A stretch of DNA of 64,000 nt from CAWJPW01 sp963844845 (GTDB taxonomy: Bacteria; Acidobacteriota; Thermoanaerobaculia; Thermoanaerobaculales; Sulfomarinibacteraceae). The translations under genes and the position numbers were made by a program. Under the pieces are notes generated by a model. It saw only the letters and a list, made by a program, of their open reading frames with translations. It did no database searches and was not told the origin of the DNA. Positions 16,715 through 27,368 of the stretch are shown here, piece after piece (positions within the stretch are counted from its first letter, which is position 1; every line of letters begins with the position of its first letter). The stretch is from the NCBI GenBank assembly GCA_963844845.1, contig CAWJPW010000005.1:1-64000 (forward strand). The letters are read 5' to 3'.

Positions 16715-18465
16715 CGACGGCTGCGGCGCTCCAGGTGGCGGACGAGGTCCGCGCAGCCCTCGGCGACGGGACGATCACGGAGCAGGCGACCGCGGACGGG
16801 ATTCCGACGCTCTGGGTGGACCCCTCGCGTGTGGTCGACGTGCTGCGCCACCTCAAGGAGGGCGTCGAGCGCCCCTACCGGATGCTCTACGACCTCACGG
16901 CCATCGACGAGCGCGAGAGACGTCACCGCGAGGGACAGCCGGCCGCCGATTTCACCGTCGTCTACCACCTGCTGTCGTTCGAGCGGAACCAGGATGTTCG
17001 CATCAAGGTGGCGCTGTCCGCGCCTCAGCCCGAGGTGCCCACGGTCACGCCGGTGTGGGCGGCCGCGAACTGGTACGAGCGCGAGGTCTGGGACATGTTC
17101 GGAATCCGCTTCGGCGGACACCCGAACCTGCGCCGGATCCTCATGCCGCCGACCTGGGAAGGGCATCCCCTGCGCAAGGAGCACCCGGCGCGGGCCACCG
17201 AGATGGAGCCCTATACCCTGCCGGACGACAAGCAGGACGAGGAGCAGGAGGCTCTCCGCTTCCGGCCGGAGGAGTGGGGGCTCTCCGAGGAGGGCGGCGA
17301 CGTCGACTACATGTTCCTCAACCTCGGACCCCAGCACCCCGGCACCCACGGTGTGCTGCGGGTGATCCTCCAGCTCAAAGGCGAGATCATCCACGCCGCC
17401 GTGCCGGACATCGGCTACCACCACCGCGGCGCCGAGAAGATGGCGGAGCGCCAGTCGTGGCACACGTTCATCCCCTATACCGACCGTATCGACTACCTCG
17501 GCGGGGTGATGAACAACTTGCCATACGTCCTGGCGGTCGAGCAGATGGCAGGCATCGAGGTGCCCGACCGGGTGCAGTGCATCCGGGTGATGCTCTGCGA
17601 GCTCTTCCGCATCATCAGCCATCTAGTGTGGTACGGCACCTTCGTCCAGGATCTCGGCGCCATGTCGCCCGTGTTCTACACCTTCGCCGATCGTGAGCAC
17701 GCCCTCGACATCGTCGCCGCCATCTGCGGCGACCGCATGCATCCCAACTGGTTCCGCATCGGCGGGGTAGCTCAGGATCTGCCAGCCGGGTGGCGGGACA
17801 TGATGCGGGCGTTCGTTGTTCGCATGCGCAAGCACCTCGGCGAGTACGATGGGATGATCCTCAAGAATCAGATCTACCGGGCGCGCACCATCGGGGTCGG
17901 CGAGATCACCCTCGAAGAGGCCGTGGAGTGGGGCGTCACCGGCCCCATGCTCCGGGCCTGCGGCCTCGAGTGGGACTTTCGCAAGAAGCGCCCCTACTCG
18001 GGCTACGAACACTTCGAGTTCGACGTTCCCACGGCGCCCCGGGGTGACTGCTTCGGTCGCGCGGCGGTGCGCGTCGAGGAGATGCGGCAGAGCCTGCGCA
18101 TCATCGAGCAGTGCATCGACGGCATGCCGCCGGGTCCGTACAAGTCGACGCATCCCCTCACCACGCCGCCGCTCAAGGCCAACACAATGATGGACATCGA
18201 GACGCTCATCACCCACTTCCTGGGGGTGAGCTGGGGTCCGGTGATTCCTCCCGGAGAGAGCTTCGTGGGCGTCGAGGCCACCAAGGGGAGTAACGGGTAC
18301 TACTTGGTCTCGGACGGCGGCAACATCTCGTATCGCACCCGTATCCGCACGCCATCCTTCGCACACATGCAGCTGCTCCCGCTGATGAGCCGGCAGCAAA
18401 CGATCCAGGACCTGCTTGCCATCCTCGGCAGCATCGACTTCGTCCTGGCCGACGTGGACCGATGA
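16711..18465 (+). CDS. nuoCD: NADH-quinone oxidoreductase subunit C/D fusion
   Basis: A fused 30-kDa (NuoC) and 49-kDa (NuoD) subunit of complex I, 584 residues. The C part (about 1-190) ends with REVWDMFGIRFGGHPNLRRI and PLRKEHPARATE. The D part begins near 200 with MFLNLGPQHPGTHGVLRV and contains DIGYHHRGAEKMAERQ, the loop lining the quinone cavity. The C-terminus (SIDFVLADVDR) matches NuoD ends. The fusion is characteristic of the E. coli-type (gamma-proteobacterial) complex I lineage rather than the separate-gene type. Translation is coupled to nuoB. Confidence 0.97.
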   Translation: MTTAAALQVADEVRAALGDGTITEQATADGIPTLWVDPSRVVDVLRHLKEGVERPYRMLYDLTAIDERERRHREGQPAADFTVVYHLLSFERNQDVRIKVALSAPQPEVPTVTPVWAAANWYEREVWDMFGIRFGGHPNLRRILMPPTWEGHPLRKEHPARATEMEPYTLPDDKQDEEQEALRFRPEEWGLSEEGGDVDYMFLNLGPQHPGTHGVLRVILQLKGEIIHAAVPDIGYHHRGAEKMAERQSWHTFIPYTDRIDYLGGVMNNLPYVLAVEQMAGIEVPDRVQCIRVMLCELFRIISHLVWYGTFVQDLGAMSPVFYTFADREHALDIVAAICGDRMHPNWFRIGGVAQDLPAGWRDMMRAFVVRMRKHLGEYDGMILKNQIYRARTIGVGEITLEEAVEWGVTGPMLRACGLEWDFRKKRPYSGYEHFEFDVPTAPRGDCFGRAAVRVEEMRQSLRIIEQCIDGMPPGPYKSTHPLTTPPLKANTMMDIETLITHFLGVSWGPVIPPGESFVGVEATKGSNGYYLVSDGGNISYRTRIRTPSFAHMQLLPLMSRQQTIQDLLAILGSIDFVLADVDR

Positions 18466-18476
18466 GGGGAGAGGGA

Positions 18477-18957
18477 ATGCTCAGCGATGCCGAGCGCGCC
18501 GAGATCGAGGAGGAGCTGGCGCGCTACCCCGACAAGCAGGCCGCCTCGGTGGAGGCCCTCAAGGTGGTGCAGAGTCACCGGGGCTGGGTCTCTGACGAGG
18601 CCCTGGGCGAGGTCGCCCACGTGCTCGAGATGACACCGGCAGAGCTCGATAGCGTGGCGACCTTCTACAGCCTGCTCTTCCGTCGCCCGGTGGGGGATCA
18701 CGTCGTGCTCGTGTGTGACAGCATCAGCTGCTGGGTCGTGGGCTACGCGCCCATCCTGCGGCACTTTAAGGAGCGCTACGGCATTGCGCCGGGCGAGACC
18801 ACGGCGGACAATCGCTTCACCCTCCTGCCCATTCCGTGCCTCGGTGCCTGCGACGGAGCACCCGCCCTGATGGTCGACGACGACCTGCACCTCGACGTCC
18901 GCGACGGCGACCAGCTGGAGGAAATCCTCGAACGCTATCCCAAGAAGGAGGGGAGCG

Positions 18958-18965
<8 letters not shown>
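18477..18965 (+). CDS. nuoE: NADH-quinone oxidoreductase subunit E
   Basis: A 24-kDa subunit of the NADH-dehydrogenase module with a thioredoxin-like [2Fe-2S] domain (cluster N1a). The four ligands are in CDSISCW (Cx4C) and PCLGACDG (Cx3C). The start at 18477 (MLSDAERAEIEEEL) has a GGGGAGAGGGA site and aligns with the usual helical N-terminus. An alternative ATG at 18462 overlaps the nuoCD stop as ATGA and adds five residues. It overlaps nuoF by 8 bases. Confidence 0.95.
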
Positions 18966-20238
<1,273 letters not shown>

Positions 20239-20242
20239 GCTG

Positions 20243-22939
20243 ATGGCGAAGATCTGGATCGACGGCAAGGAGTTCGAGGTGGATCCCACCCGCAACATGC
20301 TGGAGGTCTGCTTGGAGCTCGGCTTCGACCTGCCGTACTTTTGCTGGCATCCCGCGCTGGGCTCGGTGGGCGCGTGCCGCCAGTGCGCGGTGAAGCAGTT
20401 CAAGGACGACAACGACACCGAGGGTCAGATCGTCATGGCCTGCATGACGCCGGCGGCCGACGGCTCGCGCATCTCGGTTGCGGACCCCGAAGCGGTGGCA
20501 TTCCGCGCTCAGGTGATCGAGTGGCTCATGCTCAACCACCCGCACGACTGCCCCATCTGCGACGAGGGCGGTGAGTGCCACCTCCAGGACATGACGGTGC
20601 TCACCGGGCACAACTACCGGCGGTCGCGCTTCCCCAAGCGGACCCACCACAACCAGTACCTGGGGCCGCTGCTCAACCACGAGATGAACCGGTGCATTCA
20701 GTGCTACCGCTGCGTGCGCTTCTACCGCGACTACGCCGGTGGGCGCGATCTCGACGTCTTCGGGGCGCACGACCACGTCTACTTCGGTCGGGAGGCCGAC
20801 GGGGTGCTCGAGAGCGAGTTCAGCGGCAATCTCGTGGAGATCTGCCCCACCGGGGTCTTCACCGACAAGACCCTCAAGCGCCACTACACCCGCAAGTGGG
20901 ACCTCCAGATGGCCCCTTCGGTGTGCGCCCACTGCGCACTGGGATGCAACGTGACCCCGGGCGAGCGCTACGGGACCCTCCGCCGTATCGTCAACCGCTA
21001 TAACCACCAAGTCAACGGGTACTTCCTCTGCGATCGCGGCCGCTATGGCTACGAGTTCGTCAACCACGAGCGCCGGATCACGAAGCCGCAGGTGCGTGAC
21101 GAGGATGGGGCGCTGGCTGAGGCAGACCACCAGCAGGTGCTCGCCCGCGCGCGCGAGCTTCTCTCAGAATGCGACCAGGTGCTCGGAATCGGCTCGCCGC
21201 GCGCGTCACTGGAGACCAACCTCGCCGTGAAGCGACTGGTGGGTGGCGAGCGTTTCGTCCAGGGCGTTGCGCGCCGGGATGCGAAGCTCGCCGCCACCGT
21301 GCTCGAGGTGCTGCGCCGCGGGCCGGCGCCGGTCGCCTCGCTGCGCGACGCCGAGGAGTGCGACGCCGTCGTCGTGCTCGGCGAGGACGTTCCCAACACC
21401 GCGCCGCGGCTGGCCCTGAGCCTGCGGCAGTCGGTGCGCAATCGGCCCATGGAGATCGCCGACGAGCGCAAGATCCCCCGCTGGCACGACAATGCGGTGC
21501 GGGAGGCCGTCCAGAACGAGCGCGGTGCGCTCTTCCTCGCCACCCCCGACGCCACCAGGCTCGACGACGTAGCCCGGCGCCTCTTCCGCGCCGGCCCCAC
21601 CGAGATTGCCCGCCTCGCCTTTGCGGCGGCGCACGCGCTGGACGCGGAGGCGCCGGCGGTGGAGGGCCTGGACGACGCCACCGACGCCCTCGCCCGTGAG
21701 ATGGCGCGGGCCCTGCTGGCCGCGGACCGGCCGCTCGTGGTCGCCGGCGTCACCCTGGGTGATCCCACCGTGATCCATGCCGCGGCCAACCTGGCCTGGT
21801 CGCTGCGCAGGAAGGGCAAGGAAGCGCAGATCCTCATCACGCTGCCCGAGTGCAACACGCTGGGCTCGGCGATGCTCGGGGGCGGTGACCTCGAAGACGC
21901 CCTGTCGGCGGTGGAGGGCGGCGCACGCGTGGGTCTGGTCGTGGCCGAGAACGACCTCGCACGGCGGCTGCCCGACGACGAGCTGCGGCGGCTGCTGGAG
22001 GGCGCCGCAGTGGTAGTGGCTCTCGACTTCATCGAGACGCCGGTGACCCTGGCCGCCGACCTGGTGCTGCCGACGGCGGTGCCCGCCGAGGCGGACGGGA
22101 CGCTGGTGAGCAGCGAGGGGCGTGCTCAGCGTTTCTTCCAGGTGTACGACCCGTCCGGCGAGCTGATGCCGGGGTGGCGTTGGCTGCGTGAGCTGGGCGT
22201 CGAGCTGGGCTGGGGTGAGATGGCGTCCTGGGAAAGCCTCGATCACGTGGTTGCCGCCATCGCCGGCGAGGACGAGCTGCTGGCCGGCGTCACCGGTGCC
22301 GCCCCCGGAGCGGCGTTCCGCATGGCCGGGGGGCGGGTGCCGCGTCAGCCGGCGCGCTACAGCGGGCGCACCGCCATGCACGCCGACGTGACCATGCACG
22401 AGCCGCGGCCGCCGGCGGACCGCGACGCGCCGTTCTCCTTCTCGATGGAGGGCAGCCGGCGTCAGCCACCGGCGGCGCTGGTGCCGCACTTCTGGGCGCC
22501 GCACTGGAACTCGATCCAGGCGCTGAACAAGTTCCAAGAGGAGATCCCGGGCGAGCTGCGCGGCGGCCCGGCAGGGGCACGCCTCATCACCGCCGGAGCC
22601 GGCGACGGCTACTTCGAGGACGTGCCCGAGATTCCGGCGGACGTTTGGCGCGCGCTGGCGCGACCCGTGATCTTCGGCTCCGAGGAGCTGTCGTCGCTGG
22701 CCCCGGGGATCGCAGAGCTCGCGCCCGACGCCGCCCTCGGCGTGTCCGCCGAGGATGCCCAGAGCCTCGGAGTTGCAGACGGCGACCTGCTGGTCCTGAC
22801 GGTGGCAGGGGCACGACTGGAGCTCCCGGCGCGGGTGAGCGCGCAGCTTCCTCGCCGCGTGATCACGGTGCCGGTCGGGCTCGCCGGCATACCGGTGCTC
22901 CCGCTGCCGGCAGTGGCCGACGTCACGAGGGGAGCCTGA
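20243..22939 (+). CDS. nuoG: NADH-quinone oxidoreductase subunit G
   Basis: The large Fe-S subunit of complex I, 898 residues, about the length of the E. coli protein. The N-terminal plant-ferredoxin domain carries a [2Fe-2S] site (FCWHP then SVGACRQCAV). A His/Cys-ligated cluster lies in HPHDCPICDEGGECHLQD, and two further clusters are in RCIQCYRCVRF and EICPTGVF. Next comes a molybdopterin-oxidoreductase-like domain with an extra [4Fe-4S] site in CAHCALGCN plus FLCDRGRYG (the N7-type cluster of E. coli and Thermus). The molybdopterin fold is catalytically vestigial in this family. Confidence 0.96.
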   Translation: MAKIWIDGKEFEVDPTRNMLEVCLELGFDLPYFCWHPALGSVGACRQCAVKQFKDDNDTEGQIVMACMTPAADGSRISVADPEAVAFRAQVIEWLMLNHPHDCPICDEGGECHLQDMTVLTGHNYRRSRFPKRTHHNQYLGPLLNHEMNRCIQCYRCVRFYRDYAGGRDLDVFGAHDHVYFGREADGVLESEFSGNLVEICPTGVFTDKTLKRHYTRKWDLQMAPSVCAHCALGCNVTPGERYGTLRRIVNRYNHQVNGYFLCDRGRYGYEFVNHERRITKPQVRDEDGALAEADHQQVLARARELLSECDQVLGIGSPRASLETNLAVKRLVGGERFVQGVARRDAKLAATVLEVLRRGPAPVASLRDAEECDAVVVLGEDVPNTAPRLALSLRQSVRNRPMEIADERKIPRWHDNAVREAVQNERGALFLATPDATRLDDVARRLFRAGPTEIARLAFAAAHALDAEAPAVEGLDDATDALAREMARALLAADRPLVVAGVTLGDPTVIHAAANLAWSLRRKGKEAQILITLPECNTLGSAMLGGGDLEDALSAVEGGARVGLVVAENDLARRLPDDELRRLLEGAAVVVALDFIETPVTLAADLVLPTAVPAEADGTLVSSEGRAQRFFQVYDPSGELMPGWRWLRELGVELGWGEMASWESLDHVVAAIAGEDELLAGVTGAAPGAAFRMAGGRVPRQPARYSGRTAMHADVTMHEPRPPADRDAPFSFSMEGSRRQPPAALVPHFWAPHWNSIQALNKFQEEIPGELRGGPAGARLITAGAGDGYFEDVPEIPADVWRALARPVIFGSEELSSLAPGIAELAPDAALGVSAEDAQSLGVADGDLLVLTVAGARLELPARVSAQLPRRVITVPVGLAGIPVLPLPAVADVTRGA

Positions 22940-22940
22940 G

Positions 22941-23897
22941 GTGGCCGAGCCGTGGCGTTCCCTGGTGATCGTCGGCGGAGTGCTGTTCGTCGCCCTGAAC
23001 CTGAGCGCGGTGCTCATCTGGGTGGAGCGGAGACTGCTGGGTCTGTGGCAGGACCGCTACGGTCCCAATCGGGTCGGTCCCTTCGGGCTGCTGCAGGTGG
23101 TTGCCGACATGATCAAGATCTTCTTCAAGGAGGACTGGATCCCACCCTTCGCGGACAAGCCGATCTTCGTACTGGCCCCGACGATCATCCTCACCACCGT
23201 GCTGATGACCTTCGCCATGATTCCCTTTGCGCCGGGGATCTGGGTCGTCGACATGGACATTGGGCTGCTCTTCGTCCTCGCCATGGCCTCGCTCGGGGTC
23301 TACGCAGTGGTCCTCGGCGGCTGGTCCTCGGCCAACAAGTACTCGCTGCTGGGCGGATTGCGCGGCTCGGTGCAGATGCTCTCCTACGAGGTCTTCATGG
23401 GCCTCTCGCTCATGGGGGTGGTGGCGATCACCGGATCGTTCAACCTCAAGGACATCGTCGAGGCGCAACGCGGCCTCTGGTTCGTGGTGCCGCAGTTCTT
23501 CGGCTTCGTGACCTTTCTGGTGGCGGGCGTTGCCGAGTCGCACCGGCTGCCGTTCGACCTCCCGGAGGCGGAGAGCGAGCTCGTGGCGGGGTTTCACTCC
23601 GAGTACTCGGGGATGAAGTTCGGCATGTTCTTCGTCGGCGAGTACGTCGGCATCACGGTGATGTCGGCGCTCCTCACGACGCTGTTCTTCGGCGGCTGGC
23701 TGGGCCCATGGCTACCGCCCCTCGTGTGGTTCCTGCTCAAGATGTCGGTGTTCATCGGGCTCTTCGTGCTGCTGCGGGCGGCGCTGGCCCGGCCGCGCTA
23801 CGACCAGCTGGTGGCCTACGCCTGGAAGGTGATGCTGCCGCTCACGCTCGCGAACCTGGTGGTCACCGCCGCCGTGATCCTGGCGAGGGCCGCGTGA
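22941..23897 (+). CDS. nuoH: NADH-quinone oxidoreductase subunit H
   Basis: The membrane subunit joining the hydrophilic arm to the proton-pumping arm and forming much of the quinone chamber. It has about eight membrane helices. Conserved pieces are VERRLLGLWQDRYGPNRVGP, the GGWSSANKYSLLGGLR loop and AESHRLPFDLPEAESELVAGF. GTG start; one base after the nuoG stop. A 154-base gap follows before nuoI, the largest in the operon. Confidence 0.96.
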   Translation: MAEPWRSLVIVGGVLFVALNLSAVLIWVERRLLGLWQDRYGPNRVGPFGLLQVVADMIKIFFKEDWIPPFADKPIFVLAPTIILTTVLMTFAMIPFAPGIWVVDMDIGLLFVLAMASLGVYAVVLGGWSSANKYSLLGGLRGSVQMLSYEVFMGLSLMGVVAITGSFNLKDIVEAQRGLWFVVPQFFGFVTFLVAGVAESHRLPFDLPEAESELVAGFHSEYSGMKFGMFFVGEYVGITVMSALLTTLFFGGWLGPWLPPLVWFLLKMSVFIGLFVLLRAALARPRYDQLVAYAWKVMLPLTLANLVVTAAVILARAA

Positions 23898-24051
23898 TGC
23901 TGCTCCCGTCCTCGCCGGCGATTCCTCGCTGGGGCGCTCGGTCGCTCTCCGTGTCGCGATGCTGGCAGGGGTGGGTGAGGGCGTGTCGTACCCGTTCCGC
24001 GTCGTTCTTCACTCACCGCGCCGCCCACGGCGTTAGCGCGAAGGCTGCACC

Positions 24052-24588
24052 ATGCTGAGTCACCTCCGCACCCTCTGGCGCGTCTTCCTGCACGCGTTTC
24101 GCGAGCGCGAAACGGTGCAGTACCCCGATGAGATGCCGGCCCTGCCGCCACGCTGGCGCGGACGGATCGTGCTCACCCGCGATCCCGACGGCGAGGAGCG
24201 CTGCGTCGCCTGCCACCTTTGCGCCGTCGCCTGTCCTGTGGACTGCATCTCGCTGCAGGCCGCCGAGCGCGAGGACGGGCGACGCTACCCGGATTTCTTC
24301 CGCATCAACTTCTCCCGCTGCATTTTCTGCGGCTTCTGCGAGGAGGCATGCCCAACTTACGCGATCCAGCTCATCCCCGACTTCGAGATGGGGGAGTACC
24401 AGCGCCACAACCTGGTGTACGAGAAGGAGCACCTCACCATCTCCGGTGAGGGCAAGTACCCGGGCTACAACTTCTACCGCGTGGCCGGTCTGTCCATCGC
24501 CGGCAAGGACAAGGGCGAGGGGGTCAACGAGGAGCCGCCGACGGATCCGGGGAGCCTCCTTCCCGGCTCGCCCGGCTTCGAGGAGTGA
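24052..24588 (+). CDS. nuoI: NADH-quinone oxidoreductase subunit I
   Basis: A TYKY-type subunit with two [4Fe-4S] clusters (N6a and N6b) that bridges NuoG to NuoB. The motifs CVACHLCAVACP and CIFCGFCEEACP are intact. Neighbouring phrases (RGRIVLTRDPDGEERC, RINFSRCIFCG, SGEGKYPGYNFYR) closely resemble the E. coli-type NuoI rather than the mitochondrial/Paracoccus type. The ~30-residue acidic/Pro-rich C-terminal tail is variable. Confidence 0.96.
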   Translation: MLSHLRTLWRVFLHAFRERETVQYPDEMPALPPRWRGRIVLTRDPDGEERCVACHLCAVACPVDCISLQAAEREDGRRYPDFFRINFSRCIFCGFCEEACPTYAIQLIPDFEMGEYQRHNLVYEKEHLTISGEGKYPGYNFYRVAGLSIAGKDKGEGVNEEPPTDPGSLLPGSPGFEE

Positions 24589-24656
24589 GTGATGCGGCAT
24601 GCGGTGACTCTGATCCCGACTTCCGACGACGCCTCCGTGCGGAAGGGGAGGATCTT

Positions 24657-25169
24657 GTGCTGATCCCCTTCTACCTCGCCGCATCGGTGGCCGTGCTCGC
24701 CACGCTGATGGTGATCACCCGCAAGGAGCCGGTCCACGCACTGTTGTACCTGGTGGTCTCGCTGCTCGCCTCGGCCGTAGTCTTCTACATCCTCGGCGCC
24801 CCTTTCGTCGCTGCGCTCGAGGTCATCACCTATGCCGGCGCCATAATGGTGCTCTTCATCTTCGTGGTCATGCTGCTGAACCTCGGCCGCCGCACGTGGG
24901 AGCGCGAGGCCGCGTGGATGCGGCCGCGAGTATGGGCGGGCCCGGCGGTCCTGGCCGTGCTGCTGGGCCTCGAGCTGGTGGGGCTGGTGGCCGGCGGTGG
25001 GCCCGCCACGGCGGGCGGAACCTACGTCGGGCCCAAGGCGGTGGGCACCGAGCTCTTCGGACCCTACGTGCTCGGCGTCGAGATCGCCTCGTTCCTCCTC
25101 CTGGCCGGGCTGGTGGGGGCATACCACCTGGGGCGCCGCGAGGAGGAAAGGGAAGGGGAGGACTCATGA
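24657..25169 (+). CDS. nuoJ: NADH-quinone oxidoreductase subunit J
   Basis: A membrane subunit with five helices near the E-channel. The core TYAGAIMVLFIFVVMLLNLG is the family signature. I start it at GTG 24657, preceded by AAGGGGAGG with 5-base spacing; this places the first membrane helix at the N-terminus. An in-frame GTG at 24585 that overlaps nuoI adds 24 polar residues and is less likely. It ends with an ATGA overlap with nuoK. Confidence 0.93.
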   Translation: MLIPFYLAASVAVLATLMVITRKEPVHALLYLVVSLLASAVVFYILGAPFVAALEVITYAGAIMVLFIFVVMLLNLGRRTWEREAAWMRPRVWAGPAVLAVLLGLELVGLVAGGGPATAGGTYVGPKAVGTELFGPYVLGVEIASFLLLAGLVGAYHLGRREEEREGEDS

Positions 25170-25477
25170 CCGCGCTGCTCCCGGCGACCCAAGGGCTGAT
25201 CCTCGCCGCGGTGCTCTTCTGCCTCGGCACGGTGGGTCTGCTGGCACGTCGCAACCTGGTGTTCATGCTCATGTCCATCGAGATAATGCTCAACGCCGCC
25301 GGCCTCGCGTTCGTGGTGGCAGGCGCCAGGTGGGGCGTGGCCGACGGCCAGATCATGTTCCTCTTCATCCTCGCTATGGCGGCGGCGGAAGTGGCGGTGG
25401 GGTTGGCGCTTCTGCTCCGCATTCACCAGCAGACCGGGACAGTGGACGCTGACGCCGTCAGCCGGATGCGGGGCTGA
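25166..25477 (+). CDS. nuoK: NADH-quinone oxidoreductase subunit K
   Basis: A 103-residue three-helix membrane subunit. The two conserved helix glutamates needed for proton transfer are visible in SIEIMLNAAG and AMAAAEVAVGLAL. The start is fixed by the ATGA overlap with nuoJ and a GGGGAGG site. The next gene begins one base after its stop. Confidence 0.95.
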   Translation: MTALLPATQGLILAAVLFCLGTVGLLARRNLVFMLMSIEIMLNAAGLAFVVAGARWGVADGQIMFLFILAMAAAEVAVGLALLLRIHQQTGTVDADAVSRMRG

Positions 25478-25478
25478 C

Positions 25479-27368
25479 GTGGTGGGCTGGCTCTGGCTCG
25501 TCCCCGCGCTGCCTCTCGCCGGGTTCGTCGTTCTGCTCCTCGCCGGACATGCGCTACCCCGACGGGGAATCGCCCTCATCGGCGCTGGCTCGGTGGGCGC
25601 CGCCTTCGCCGTGGCGCTCGGTGTGTCGGTCTCTTTTTTGAGTGGCAATCCGGGCCCCGAAGGGTTCGTGCAGCAGCTCTGGCGATGGATCGACGTCGGC
25701 GGCTTCACCCCAGGCGTCACCCTACGCCTGGACGCCTTGTCGCTGGTGATGATGCTGGTGGTCACCGGTGTCGGCTTCCTGATCCACCTCTACTCCACCG
25801 AGTTCATGGAGTCCGACGCCAGCTACGCCCGCTTCTTCGCGTCCATGAACCTGTTCGTAGCGGCCATGCTGACCCTGGTGCTGGCCGACAACCTGGTTCT
25901 GCTCTACCTGGGCTGGGAGGGGGTCGGGCTGTGCTCGTACCTGCTCATCGGCTTCTGGTACGAGGATCCCGCCAACGGCCACGCTGCTCGTAAGGCATTC
26001 GTCGTCACCCGGGTGGGCGACACCGCCATGGCCATCGGCCTCTTCCTGCTCTACACCCAGCTCGGGACCATGAGCATCCCCGAGCTCATGGTGCGCGCAG
26101 CTCAAAGCTGGCCGGTGGGCTCCGGGATGGCGATTACCGCGGCGGCCCTGCTGCTGGGCGGCGCGGTGGGCAAGTCAGCGCAGCTGCCGCTGCAGACCTG
26201 GCTGCCCGATGCCATGGCCGGACCGACGCCGGTGTCGGCCCTCATCCACGCCGCCACCATGGTGACCGCCGGCGTCTATCTCATCGCCCGCACCCACGTG
26301 CTCTTCGAGCTGGCGCCGCCGGTCATGCTCGCGGTGGCGTGGGTGGGCGCCGCCACCCTGCTGATGGCGGGTTTCGCCGCCCTGTCGCAGCGCGACATCA
26401 AGCGCGTGCTTGCCTACTCCACCATCAGCCAGATCGGCTACATGTTCCTCGCCTTGGGCGTGGGGGCGTGGTCGGCGGCCATTTTCCACCTCATGACCCA
26501 TGCCTTCTTCAAGGCGCTCCTCTTCCTCGGCTCCGGCGTCGTGATCCTCGCCCTGCATCACGAGCACGACATTTACAAGATGGGCGGGCTGCGGCGGCAG
26601 ATGCCGGTGACCTTCTGGACCTTCCTGGCAGCCAGCGCGGCGCTGTCGGGGTTTCCCTTGATCAGCGCCGGGTTCTACAGCAAGGACCTGATCCTGTCGC
26701 AGGCGTACAGCTCGCCGCAGGGCGGCTTCTGGCTGTGGCTTGCCGGCCTCGTGGGCGCGGTCCTCACCGGCATCTACATCTTCCGGGTCGTCTTCGTCGC
26801 CTTCCTGGGGGAGGGCGAGCACGAGCTCGGGCACGTGCCGCGGGTGCGTCTCCTCCTGCCGCTGGTCGTGCTGGGAGTGCTGTCGGTGATCGGCGGCTTG
26901 GTGGAGACGCCTGACTTCCTCGGCGGAGTGCACGTCTTCTCCGGTCTTCTCGATGGTGCGCTCCCACCCATGGCGGGACACGCGGCGCCAGGAGTCGAGC
27001 ACTGGCTCGAGGGCGCGGCGGCGGCCGCCTCCCTGCTCGGCATCGGCATCGCCTGGCTCCTCTTCGGACGTCGGCGCGAGCTGGTGGCGCGGGCGGCTCA
27101 AAGCCCAGCAGGCGCAAGCGTGAACCGGCTGTGGGCCTCGGGGTGGGCCTTCGACTGGCTCTACGACCGACTCCTGGTGCGGCCCTTCGTTTGGATCGCC
27201 CGGGTCAATCGCGACGACGTGGTGGACTCCATCTTCGACCTGATCGCCTGGCTGGCCCAGGGCCTGAACCGACTCCTCAGCCTCACCCAGTCGGGGCGCC
27301 TCCGTTGGTATGCCGCCGGCCTCACGGCCGGTGCGGTGCTCGTGCTGGCGATCGCGGTGCTGTCATGA
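25479..27368 (+). CDS. nuoL: NADH-quinone oxidoreductase subunit L
   Basis: A distal antiporter-like proton-pumping subunit, 629 residues with about 16 helices and the long lateral helix at the C-terminus. Conserved pieces: LGWEGVGLCSYLLIGFWY (the essential Glu), KSAQLPLQTWLPDAMAGPTP (Lys and Pro kink), and YSTISQIGYMFLALG. It starts with GTG and overlaps nuoM by 4 bases. Confidence 0.96.
   Translation: MVGWLWLVPALPLAGFVVLLLAGHALPRRGIALIGAGSVGAAFAVALGVSVSFLSGNPGPEGFVQQLWRWIDVGGFTPGVTLRLDALSLVMMLVVTGVGFLIHLYSTEFMESDASYARFFASMNLFVAAMLTLVLADNLVLLYLGWEGVGLCSYLLIGFWYEDPANGHAARKAFVVTRVGDTAMAIGLFLLYTQLGTMSIPELMVRAAQSWPVGSGMAITAAALLLGGAVGKSAQLPLQTWLPDAMAGPTPVSALIHAATMVTAGVYLIARTHVLFELAPPVMLAVAWVGAATLLMAGFAALSQRDIKRVLAYSTISQIGYMFLALGVGAWSAAIFHLMTHAFFKALLFLGSGVVILALHHEHDIYKMGGLRRQMPVTFWTFLAASAALSGFPLISAGFYSKDLILSQAYSSPQGGFWLWLAGLVGAVLTGIYIFRVVFVAFLGEGEHELGHVPRVRLLLPLVVLGVLSVIGGLVETPDFLGGVHVFSGLLDGALPPMAGHAAPGVEHWLEGAAAAASLLGIGIAWLLFGRRRELVARAAQSPAGASVNRLWASGWAFDWLYDRLLVRPFVWIARVNRDDVVDSIFDLIAWLAQGLNRLLSLTQSGRLRWYAAGLTAGAVLVLAIAVLS

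Noticed and set aside
23899..24058. A 53-codon open frame in the nuoH-nuoI gap
   Set aside because: It starts just after nuoH and overlaps the nuoI start, but it is Arg/Ser/Trp/Cys-rich, lacks membrane character or a family match, and has no ribosome site. The gap is probably degenerate leader sequence.
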